Below, piece after piece: positions 1 to 5,777 of a stretch of DNA of 5,777 nucleotides. The translations under genes and the position numbers were made by a program. Under the pieces are notes generated by a model that did no database searches, was not told the origin of the DNA, and worked only from the letters and a program-made list of their open reading frames with translations. How positions within the stretch are numbered: position 1 is the stretch's first letter; every line of letters begins with the position of its first letter. The stretch covers positions 1,191 through 6,967 of the forward strand of contig JAHEZB010000107.1 of assembly GCA_023251285.1 (NCBI GenBank). Reading direction: 5' to 3'. This stretch comes from Chitinophagaceae bacterium (lineage in GTDB: Bacteria > Bacteroidota > Bacteroidia > Chitinophagales > Chitinophagaceae).

Positions 1-2220
1 GCGGGCAGCGGAAAAACCAAGGTTTTAACTACAAGAATCGCGCATTTAATGGCTTCGGGGGTTGATGCTTTCCAGATTTTGGCGCTCACTTTTACCAACA
101 AAGCGGCTGCTGAAATGAAAGAAAGAGTTACGCATATTTTGGGAAATAATGAAGCGAGGAATTTATATATCGGTACTTTTCACTCTGTATTTGCGCGGAT
201 TCTGAGGGCCGAAGCAGATAAACTCGGCTATCCGAGAAATTTTACTATTTATGATACGGATGATGCAAAAAGTGTGGTAAAAACAGTGGTGAAAGAAATG
301 AACCTGGATGATAAACATTATAAAGCAAATACAGTTTATAACCGGATTTCAGGAGCCAAAAACAGTTTGATCACTCCTGAAGAATATATCAATGATTATG
401 GCCTGCAACAGGAAGATATGCGGGCCAATCGACCATTGATTGGCCAGATCTATACCGCTTATTGCAACCGTTGTTATAAAAACGGAGCCATGGATTTTGA
501 TGATCTTTTGCTGAAATTTTATCAGTTGCTAAACACACACCCTGAAAGCCTGAGCAAGTATCAGCGTAAGTTTAAATACATCATGATTGATGAATACCAG
601 GATACAAATACTTCCCAATATCAAATTATCAAACTACTTGGTGCAATGCATGAAAACGTTGCTGTAGTAGGCGATGACGCGCAGAGCATTTATAGTTTTC
701 GTGGCGCTACAATTGAAAATATTTTGCAATTTCAAAAAGATTACGATGAAGTGAAAGTGGTGATGCTGGAGCAAAATTACCGCAGCTCACAAAACATATT
801 ACATGTTGCCAACCAGGTAATTGCAAACAACAAAGGACAAATACCAAAGAAACTCTGGACAAGCAATAATGAGGGAGAGAAAATAAAATTGGTGCGCACT
901 GCAACCGATAATGACGAAGGAAAATATGTAGCCGATGCGATCCAGGAGCAAAAATTGCGAAACCATTACCGCAACAGTGACTTTGCGATCCTATACCGTA
1001 CAAATGCCCAAAGCCGCAGCTTTGAAGAAAGCCTTCGCAGGATGAATATTGCATACAGAATTTATGGGGGCATTAGTTTCTATCAAAGAAAAGAGATTAA
1101 AGATTTTTTAAGTTACCTGCGTGTGATTCTAAATCCGGGAGATGAAGAAGCGCTTAAAAGAATTATAAATTATCCGGCACGCGGCATCGGAAAAACATCT
1201 ATTGAAAAAGCGATACTGTTTGCAAACCAACAAAATATTTCGATGTGGAATGTGCTGGAACGCGCTGCTGAATTCGGTTACAAGGCGTCCACGCTGGAGA
1301 TTATTACCAATTTTGTCATCATGATCAAAATGTTTCAAAGTGAATTGCAAAAGAAAAATGCTTATGATCTGGCAATTCTTGTAGGCAAACAAACCGGTAT
1401 CGTAAAAGATCTTTTTAATGATAAAACCACCGAAGGCCTGGCGCGTTATGAAAACCTGCAGGAATTACTAAATTCAATAAAAGAATTTACAGAAACGCCT
1501 ACTGAAGATGGTGAATTGCTCGACAAAAGTCTGGGAAGTTATTTGCAGCAAATCACTTTATTAACCGATGCTGATGATGATAAAGGTGATAGTGACGTGG
1601 TAAAACTGATGACGATCCACGCTGCCAAAGGTTTGGAATTTCCGGTTGTTTTTGTAGGAGGATTGGAAGAGACCTTGTTTCCAAATGCAATGGCAATCAA
1701 TACCCGCGAAGAACTGGAGGAAGAAAGAAGACTTTTTTATGTAGCCATTACACGGGCTAAAAACCGATTGTGGCTTACGTATTCAAACAACCGTTATCGC
1801 TTTGGAAATCTTACACAAAATGAACCCAGCCGTTTTATAGATGAATTGCCTGAGGAGCGATTGGATAAGTCTTTTGCGGGTGGCAATATGCGTAACAACC
1901 AGACAAATCATTGGAATGCCTTTGATAAACCGAAATACCCGGTTTACAATCAAAAACGTGAACCCCAACCTGAAAAGCAGGCGTACCTTGTTTCTACGCC
2001 GGTTATAAAAATTAAAGAGCACATTCCTTCTCCTGATTTTGCACCAAGCGATACCAGTAACTTACAAACGGGCCAAAAAATTGAACACCAGAAATTTGGC
2101 TTTGGTGAAGTAATAAAGATGGAAGGCGCAGCACACAATCCTGTTGCTACCGTCAAGTTTGAGTACAACGGAGAAAAGAAGATTATGTTGAATTATGCTA
2201 AGTTGCGGATTGTAGAATAA
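1..2220 (+). CDS. uvrD: UvrD/PcrA-type superfamily 1A DNA helicase, 5'-partial
   Basis: ATP-dependent 3'-5' DNA helicase of the UvrD/PcrA/Rep group. By family knowledge it unwinds DNA in excision repair and removes stalled or recombination intermediates in the cytoplasm. Frame 1 is open from base 1, so the gene starts left of the window. The first in-frame ATG (49) is internal, because Walker A (AGSGKT, residues 1-6 of the visible part) lies before it. All helicase motifs are present in visible-part numbering: Ia (LTFTNKAAAEM, from 29), TFHS (59-62), II (DEYQDT, D197/E198), III (GDDAQSIYSFRG, 223-234), IV (NYRSS, R260), V (TIHAAKGLEF, 538-547) and VI (RRLFYVAITRAK, 576-587, R585). A Pro/Gln/Asn-rich linker (about 610-690) leads to the Tudor-like C-terminal domain typical of PcrA/UvrD (691-739, GQKIEHQKFGFGEV). 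The visible 739 residues imply a full protein of about 765-775, normal for the family. The family is certain; whether to call it uvrD or pcrA is a naming choice. Confidence 0.96.
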   Translation, partial: AGSGKTKVLTTRIAHLMASGVDAFQILALTFTNKAAAEMKERVTHILGNNEARNLYIGTFHSVFARILRAEADKLGYPRNFTIYDTDDAKSVVKTVVKEMNLDDKHYKANTVYNRISGAKNSLITPEEYINDYGLQQEDMRANRPLIGQIYTAYCNRCYKNGAMDFDDLLLKFYQLLNTHPESLSKYQRKFKYIMIDEYQDTNTSQYQIIKLLGAMHENVAVVGDDAQSIYSFRGATIENILQFQKDYDEVKVVMLEQNYRSSQNILHVANQVIANNKGQIPKKLWTSNNEGEKIKLVRTATDNDEGKYVADAIQEQKLRNHYRNSDFAILYRTNAQSRSFEESLRRMNIAYRIYGGISFYQRKEIKDFLSYLRVILNPGDEEALKRIINYPARGIGKTSIEKAILFANQQNISMWNVLERAAEFGYKASTLEIITNFVIMIKMFQSELQKKNAYDLAILVGKQTGIVKDLFNDKTTEGLARYENLQELLNSIKEFTETPTEDGELLDKSLGSYLQQITLLTDADDDKGDSDVVKLMTIHAAKGLEFPVVFVGGLEETLFPNAMAINTREELEEERRLFYVAITRAKNRLWLTYSNNRYRFGNLTQNEPSRFIDELPEERLDKSFAGGNMRNNQTNHWNAFDKPKYPVYNQKREPQPEKQAYLVSTPVIKIKEHIPSPDFAPSDTSNLQTGQKIEHQKFGFGEVIKMEGAAHNPVATVKFEYNGEKKIMLNYAKLRIVE

Positions 2221-2235
2221 GAACAAGATTTGATT

Positions 2236-2949
2236 CTAATTCAAATTCAGGCCAACTCCTATACCGATCCAAATTTTTTTGTCATTCACCCAAACACGGC
2301 TATTTCTATCCGTGAGAAAATCAAGGCCGCTGAGTATAACGAAGTTTATTTTATTAAGGGCAAGCTCAGTAGCTATTCCGGGTGTGAATACAACACCATC
2401 ATACTCGTAATCAATCCGGTGTAGTGTTACAAATTCATCGATTCGTGCAGAGCCTAAACCAGCAAACCCGCCAATGCTGAAGGCGCGATGGGTAATCTTT
2501 CTATTCGCCACGCGTAACGGGCTATTGGTATAAGAAAGTATGTATGAATCTTTACGATAACCGGCATATATCGCACCATTGAAATTTGTATTTAGCTGAG
2601 CCGGATACTCTTTTACTCGCGGACGATATTTAAAAAGAACGGTTATTACATCCAGATCAAAATTGTGTGACCGGAAAGTTTTAGGTGAAAAATCTTTTGG
2701 CCTGATGTGAGGAGGAAATAGAACAGTCAAAGATTTTACCGTGTCTGCAAGCTGCCTTCTGACATTGCCCGGATAAACTTTAATAGAATCGCCGCCCGTA
2801 ACGACGTAGTATTTTTTATTTTCTTTACCAGTAAGGTTACTATTGTAATAACCTTCTGTGAATGAATATTTGGAGGAGTGTTCCGTAATTTCGCAACCAT
2901 AAATTGCGATGGAAATAAAAACAATAATCAGGTGTATTAACCTGCGCAT
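2236..2949 (-). CDS. Uncharacterised predicted lipoprotein with a barrel-like C-terminus
   Basis: Function unknown. The 237-residue product starts MRR followed by a hydrophobic stretch (residues 4-17) ending in a lipobox-like IYGC with Cys19 as the predicted lipidated residue. The -2 Tyr is unusual, but -3 Ile and -1 Gly fit. Glu at +2 and +5 after the Cys could favour surface export in Bacteroidota (inference). Residues 60-237 are rich in alternating hydrophobic/polar stretches with many Tyr and Gly: FKYRP, TNFNGAIYAGYR, SIGGFAGLGS, YEYDGVVFTPG, and a final KIWIGIGVGLNLN that resembles the last strand of an outer-membrane beta-barrel. From memory this C-terminal pattern recurs in uncharacterised Bacteroidota proteins; I could not search it. 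ATG at 2947-2949 is the only start that keeps the signal peptide; no clear Shine-Dalgarno precedes it. The gene converges on the helicase with 15 bases between stops. Its leader carries an imperfect direct repeat. An open frame on the opposite strand at 2230-2424 is a shadow. Confidence 0.8.
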   Translation of the reverse strand: MRRLIHLIIVFISIAIYGCEITEHSSKYSFTEGYYNSNLTGKENKKYYVVTGGDSIKVYPGNVRRQLADTVKSLTVLFPPHIRPKDFSPKTFRSHNFDLDVITVLFKYRPRVKEYPAQLNTNFNGAIYAGYRKDSYILSYTNSPLRVANRKITHRAFSIGGFAGLGSARIDEFVTLHRIDYEYDGVVFTPGIATELALNKINFVILSGLDFLTDRNSRVWVNDKKIWIGIGVGLNLN

Positions 2950-2951
2950 AA

Positions 2952-3000
2952 TGATGCTGTTTTAATTTTTACAAAGGCTGAAGCTGTTTTAATTCTACAA
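2952..3000. repeat. Imperfect tandem direct repeat in the lipoprotein leader
   Basis: Two copies, 2952-2974 and 2979-3000, share TGAWGCTGTTTTAATT followed by TTTACAA or CTACAA. They match at 20 of 22 aligned bases with one single-base gap, and 4 bases (AGGC) separate them. They sit 3 bases upstream of the lipoprotein ATG on its 5' side. Read on the minus strand, the distal copy begins with TTG (2998-3000). Eighteen bases further is AGCCTTTG (2972-2979), which matches only the TTTG part of the Bacteroidota -7 consensus TAnnTTTG. The repeat could be a paired regulator site, part of the promoter, or a chance local duplication. The repeat itself is directly visible; its function is not. Confidence 0.6.
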
Positions 3001-3299
3001 CATTTCGGGCCCGTTTGTAAAGGAGAAAAGCAATATTCCTGCCACCTTCAAAAAAACAAGGCATCAACAATTTGTAGATATATTTTACAGGAGAATTATT
3101 ATAACTTCTAATTAAATCTGCTGAATAGGATTAAAACATCAAAATTTTTAGATTAAAATTTGTTTCATTTGCAAACAATAAATCCTTTTGTTCTTCTTTT
3201 TTTAGAAACAGTAATTCCAGTTATTTCTTAGTTTATTGGAGTTTGATTCTGATCTTTAAGAATGGTTACCCTTCCCGAAATTGAAGAGTTTTAATAAAG

Positions 3300-3332
3300 A
3301 AAAACCTTCGCGAAGATCACGAAGGTTTTTTT
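3300..3332. terminator. Rho-independent terminator after the catalase gene, probably bidirectional
   Basis: An 11-bp perfect stem, AAAAACCTTCG (3300-3310) with its complement at 3320-3330, encloses a 9-base loop. It begins 14 bases beyond the catalase stop on the minus strand, where the stem is followed by a TTTTTCTTTATT tract, so it should end the catalase transcript. On the plus strand it ends in seven T (3326-3332), so it could work in both directions. The left arm also forms a 10-bp palindrome, CTTCGCGAAG (3306-3315), giving an alternative short pairing. Confidence 0.85.
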
Positions 3333-3344
3333 AAAGATAAAATC

Positions 3345-4826
3345 CTATAATTTAAAAGTGTTTACATCTTCCATAGTCCATTGAAGCGCCTTTGCTACTC
3401 CTTCACCATAAGCAGGATCTGCTTTATAGCAATTGCGTATATGCCTCACCTGGATGAACTTTTGGGCATGACCTAATTCTGCTGCCGTATTCTTAAAAAG
3501 CAACTCTTTCTTGTCATTTGTCATCAGGCGGAATAGATCTCCCGGCTGAGAAAAATAATCGTCATCATCAGCACGATGATCCCAGGCGCCGGCGTCACCA
3601 TGAAGTGCTAATGGTGGTTCTTTATATTGTGGTTGTTCCTCCCATTCATTAAAACTGTTTGGCTCATAATGTTTGGCAGAACCGTAGTTGCCATCAACCC
3701 TCATAGCACCATCCCGATGGAAACTGTGATAGGGGCACTTTGGCGCGTTTACAGGTATTTGTGCATTATTTACACCAAGACGGTATCGTTGTGCATCACC
3801 ATAAGAAAACAATCTTCCCTGCAACATACGGTCCGGCGAAAATCCGATTCCAGGAACAATATGAGCCGGATTGAAAGCTGCCTGTTCTACATCTGCAAAA
3901 TAATTTTCCGGGTTTCGGTTCAATTCAAATTCACCCACCGGGATGAGCGGGTAATCAGCATGCTTCCATACTTTAGTCAGGTCGAATGGATTTTGAGGAT
4001 GGTCTTTTGCCTGTTCTTCCGTCATGATCTGGATATACATTTTCCATTTCGGAAAATTGCCTTTTTCAATATTTTCAAACAGATCTCTTTGATTCGATTC
4101 TCTATCGGTGCCGATAATCTTTACAGCTTCTTCGTTGGTTAAATTTTCAATTCCCTGCTGGGTTTTAAAAGTAAACTTAACCCAATGCCTTTCATTTTTT
4201 GCATTGATAAAACTAAATGTGTGGCTGCCAAATCCATGCATATGCCGGTATGATTTCGGAATACCTCTGTCGCTCATTACAATCGTTACCTGGTGTAGGG
4301 CTTCAGGAAGCAAAGTCCAGAAGTCCCAGTTGTTGTCTGCGCTTCTGAGGTTTGTTTTCGGGTCTCTTTTTACGGCATGGTTCAGGTCCGGAAACTTCAT
4401 CGGGTCGCGAAAAAAGAAAACCGGTGTATTGTTTCCAACGAGATCCCAATTTCCTTGCCTGGTATAAAATTTCATCGCAAAGCCACGAATATCACGCTCT
4501 GCATCGGCTGCGCCTCTTTCACCGGCAACCGTTGAAAAACGCACGAACATCTCCGTTTTTTTTCCGATTTCAGAAAAGATATCTGCCATGGTGTACCTGG
4601 TAATATCGTGTGTGACGGTAAAAGTCCCAAATGCACCTGATCCTTTTGCATGCATTCGTCTTTCAGGAATCACTTCCCGGTCAAAATGTGCCATCTTTTC
4701 TAAAAACCAAAAATCCTGTAACAGTGCAGGTCCGCGTACTCCGGCGGTCTGAATATTTTGGTTATCCGGCACAGGACTTCCGGTGCGGGTAGTTAGCTTT
4801 TGGCTACTTTCTTTTTCCTGGTTCAT
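3345..4826 (-). CDS. katA: Haem catalase, small-subunit clade 3 (KatA type)
   Basis: Breaks 2 H2O2 into 2 H2O and O2; there is no signal peptide, so it is probably cytoplasmic. The 493-residue product is full length for the small-subunit class. All active-site residues are visible: distal His59 in [12 protein letters not shown], distal Asn132 in [11 protein letters not shown], and proximal haem-ligand Tyr342 with Arg338 in [13 protein letters not shown]. Spacing matches bovine catalase (His75, Asn148, Arg354, Tyr358) with a constant offset of 16. Several NADPH-site positions are also kept (His178, Ser185, Arg187, Val286, Trp287, His289), while the usual Phe and Asn are Ile182 and His197. I chose ATG at 4824-4826 because [22 protein letters not shown] is the normal start of this class; the frame stays open upstream to a TTG at 4893-4895, but those 23 residues do not resemble catalase. 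A 144-base gap separates it from the upstream YitT-family gene, and a strong terminator follows it, so it is probably monocistronic. Confidence 0.97.
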   Translation of the reverse strand: MNQEKESSQKLTTRTGSPVPDNQNIQTAGVRGPALLQDFWFLEKMAHFDREVIPERRMHAKGSGAFGTFTVTHDITRYTMADIFSEIGKKTEMFVRFSTVAGERGAADAERDIRGFAMKFYTRQGNWDLVGNNTPVFFFRDPMKFPDLNHAVKRDPKTNLRSADNNWDFWTLLPEALHQVTIVMSDRGIPKSYRHMHGFGSHTFSFINAKNERHWVKFTFKTQQGIENLTNEEAVKIIGTDRESNQRDLFENIEKGNFPKWKMYIQIMTEEQAKDHPQNPFDLTKVWKHADYPLIPVGEFELNRNPENYFADVEQAAFNPAHIVPGIGFSPDRMLQGRLFSYGDAQRYRLGVNNAQIPVNAPKCPYHSFHRDGAMRVDGNYGSAKHYEPNSFNEWEEQPQYKEPPLALHGDAGAWDHRADDDDYFSQPGDLFRLMTNDKKELLFKNTAAELGHAQKFIQVRHIRNCYKADPAYGEGVAKALQWTMEDVNTFKL

Positions 4827-4910
4827 ATTGCTGAGTTGGATGAATAAATTAACTTCGAAAGTAACGATTTTTGTAGCAATTCCACGTGTTCTCAAGAAGG
4901 AAAAAAGGAA

Positions 4911-4942
4911 TCCAAATAGTTAATAGAACTGTTTTAAATCAA
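4911..4942 (-). promoter_or_regulatory. Possible catalase promoter, weak match to the Bacteroidota consensus
   Basis: On the minus strand, TTG (4940-4942) is followed after 19 bases by ACTATTTG (4913-4920). The spacing fits the Bacteroidota TTG / TAnnTTTG pattern, but the first two fixed -7 bases do not match. Transcription would start about 80 bases before the catalase ATG. The gap is only 144 bases long and no better candidate was seen. No recognisable PerR- or OxyR-type operator was identified, so the peroxide control expected for a catalase is not shown by the sequence. Confidence 0.25.
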
Positions 4943-4970
4943 GACAATGACAAGGTATTTTCTGATTTGT

Positions 4971-5777
4971 TTAATGAATATGCCTGCGTTTAATAATTCC
5001 TCCGGAAGCTTCTTTAATGGTGCTGGCAAAAACAAAAGATCGCGGATCAATTTCGCTGACCAGGTTCTTTAGTTTCCTGATTTCCAATCGGGTGATAACA
5101 GTGAAAATAATATCACAATCAGCATGCAGTTCAAACTTGCCGGGAAGAAATCCTCTTTCACCTTTATATATCGTAATGCCGCGCCCCATCTCATTTACAA
5201 GCCTGTCTTTAATAATTTCACTCTTGCCGGAAATGATTGTGACGCCTACATAAGCTTCCAATCCTTCCACCACATAGTCCACAGTTTTAGTGGCGGTAAA
5301 ATAAGTCAACATGGAATACAAAGCGACCTCAATTCCAAAACGAAATGCGGCAATACTAAAGATGAGAATATTTATGGCAAGAATAATTTCTGTGATGGTG
5401 AAGCTTGTTTTTTTCCAGGTGTACAAGGCGAGAATTTCAATTCCATCTATCGCGCAACCCGCTCTCATCGTCAATCCGATACCTGCTCCGAGAAAAAAGC
5501 CACCGAAAATAGAAACCAACAATTTATCTTGGGTGATTGAATAATGAGGGAAATAATATAAGCAAATGCCAAGCAATAAAATGCAGATAAACGTCTTAAA
5601 CGCATAACTAAAATTAATCGCGTAAATACAAATAATAATAAAAGGAAGATTTGCCAGCATGATGACATAAGAAATATCCAGGTGGTAAATTTCATGGATC
5701 AAAAGAGAAATACCTGTGATACCGCCATCAAAAAAACCGTTTGGGATAAGAAAACCTTTTAAGGCAAAGGCAGCTAA
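4971..5777 (-). CDS. YitT-family membrane protein with C-terminal DUF2179 domain, 5'-partial
   Basis: An inner-membrane protein of the YitT (DUF161) family with a cytoplasmic-type DUF2179 domain; the biochemical role of the family is not established. The frame is open to the last base, so the N-terminus lies beyond 5777. A possible TTG start at 5700-5702 is internal, because the 25 codons before it encode the family motif GFLIPNGFFDGGITGISLL. In visible-part numbering the hydrophobic segments are about 38-55, 60-77, 86-104 and 120-150. A second glycine-containing motif, AGCAIDGIEILAL (106-118), echoes the first, as expected for the internally repeated YitT fold. DUF2179 spans about 165-260 with GRGITIYKGERGF and LVSEIDPRSFVFAS. 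The protein ends in a basic, His-containing tail (IIKRRHIH). The visible 268 residues are close to the usual length of about 280-300. The family has many paralogues, so no gene symbol is given. Confidence 0.92.
   Translation of the reverse strand, partial: LAAFALKGFLIPNGFFDGGITGISLLIHEIYHLDISYVIMLANLPFIIICIYAINFSYAFKTFICILLLGICLYYFPHYSITQDKLLVSIFGGFFLGAGIGLTMRAGCAIDGIEILALYTWKKTSFTITEIILAINILIFSIAAFRFGIEVALYSMLTYFTATKTVDYVVEGLEAYVGVTIISGKSEIIKDRLVNEMGRGITIYKGERGFLPGKFELHADCDIIFTVITRLEIRKLKNLVSEIDPRSFVFASTIKEASGGIIKRRHIH

Larger units (their letters stand above)
2950..3344. other. Non-coding gap between the lipoprotein and catalase genes
   Basis: A 395-base A+T-rich stretch with no open frame of convincing length on either strand. 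At its left end it holds the direct repeat (2952-3000) and a short G+C palindrome CGGGCCCG (3006-3013). The middle (about 3061-3240) is very A+T-rich with runs of A and T and no clear structure. At its right end is a strong hairpin terminator (3300-3332). The longest thing resembling a gene near the terminator is a 10-codon plus-strand frame (3262-3294), which I do not call. No full match to the Bacteroidota -33/-7 promoter consensus was found; AAAATTTG (near 3150) and TCCTTTTG (near 3183) on the plus strand each match 5 of 6 fixed bases but lack a convincing upstream element. Confidence 0.7.

Noticed and set aside
49..51. ATG at 49 as the helicase start.
   Set aside because: The Walker A motif is encoded in the same frame at bases 1-18, so this ATG is internal.
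3139..3178. A+T-rich inverted stretches (around AAAATTTTTAG...AAAATTTG and TTGTTT...AAACAA) in the gap.
   Set aside because: The stems are short, imperfect and all A/T, as expected by chance in a sequence of this composition.
3262..3294. A 10-codon plus-strand frame (MVTLPEIEEF) just before the terminator.
   Set aside because: It is too short, has no ribosome-binding site or promoter that I can support, and frames of this length are expected by chance.
3627..4603. Several plus-strand open frames opposite the catalase gene (3627-4142, 4108-4467, 4352-4603).
   Set aside because: They are antisense shadows of a well-supported catalase gene and encode low-complexity, non-family-like sequence.
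4827..4895. In-frame N-terminal extension of the catalase from a TTG at 4893-4895 (23 extra residues).
   Set aside because: The extension does not resemble catalase, while the ATG at 4824-4826 gives the usual N-terminus of the small-subunit class.
5700..5702. TTG as the start codon of the YitT-family protein.
   Set aside because: The frame continues upstream to the window edge and encodes the conserved GFLIPNGFFDGGITGISLL motif, so the true start is outside the window.
3345..5777. A functional link between the catalase and the YitT-family protein because they are neighbours on the same strand.
   Set aside because: A 144-base gap and a possible separate promoter lie between them, and no known pathway joins the two families.

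Overview
The window looks like an ordinary stretch of chromosome from a member of the Bacteroidota, most likely a Chitinophagaceae/Sphingobacteriia-type organism. This is inferred from the A+T-rich composition, the absence of strong Shine-Dalgarno sequences before the starts, the style of the UvrD/PcrA helicase, and a small lipoprotein with a Bacteroidota-looking C-terminus. No mobile element, CRISPR array, rRNA or tRNA gene was seen.

Layout from left to right: (1) 1-2220, plus strand, a UvrD/PcrA-type DNA helicase whose first two to three dozen codons lie off the left edge. The window opens inside its Walker A motif. (2) 2236-2949, minus strand, an uncharacterised predicted lipoprotein that meets the helicase tail to tail with only 15 bases between the two stop codons. 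(3) 2950-3344, a 395-base A+T-rich gap without a convincing gene. It holds an imperfect direct repeat just upstream of the lipoprotein start and a strong hairpin terminator just after the catalase. (4) 3345-4826, minus strand, a complete small-subunit (clade 3) haem catalase. (5) 4971-5777, minus strand, a YitT-family membrane protein with a C-terminal DUF2179 domain, running off the right edge at its N-terminal end.

The three minus-strand genes read in the same direction. The 144-base gap before the catalase and the 395-base gap plus terminator after it suggest that the catalase is its own transcription unit, with the lipoprotein gene separate again. No shared pathway links the four genes: one acts in DNA repair and replication, one in peroxide detoxification, and two are poorly characterised envelope proteins. 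I looked for an unusual system and did not find one. The most useful leads are the uncharacterised lipoprotein and the repeat in its leader.
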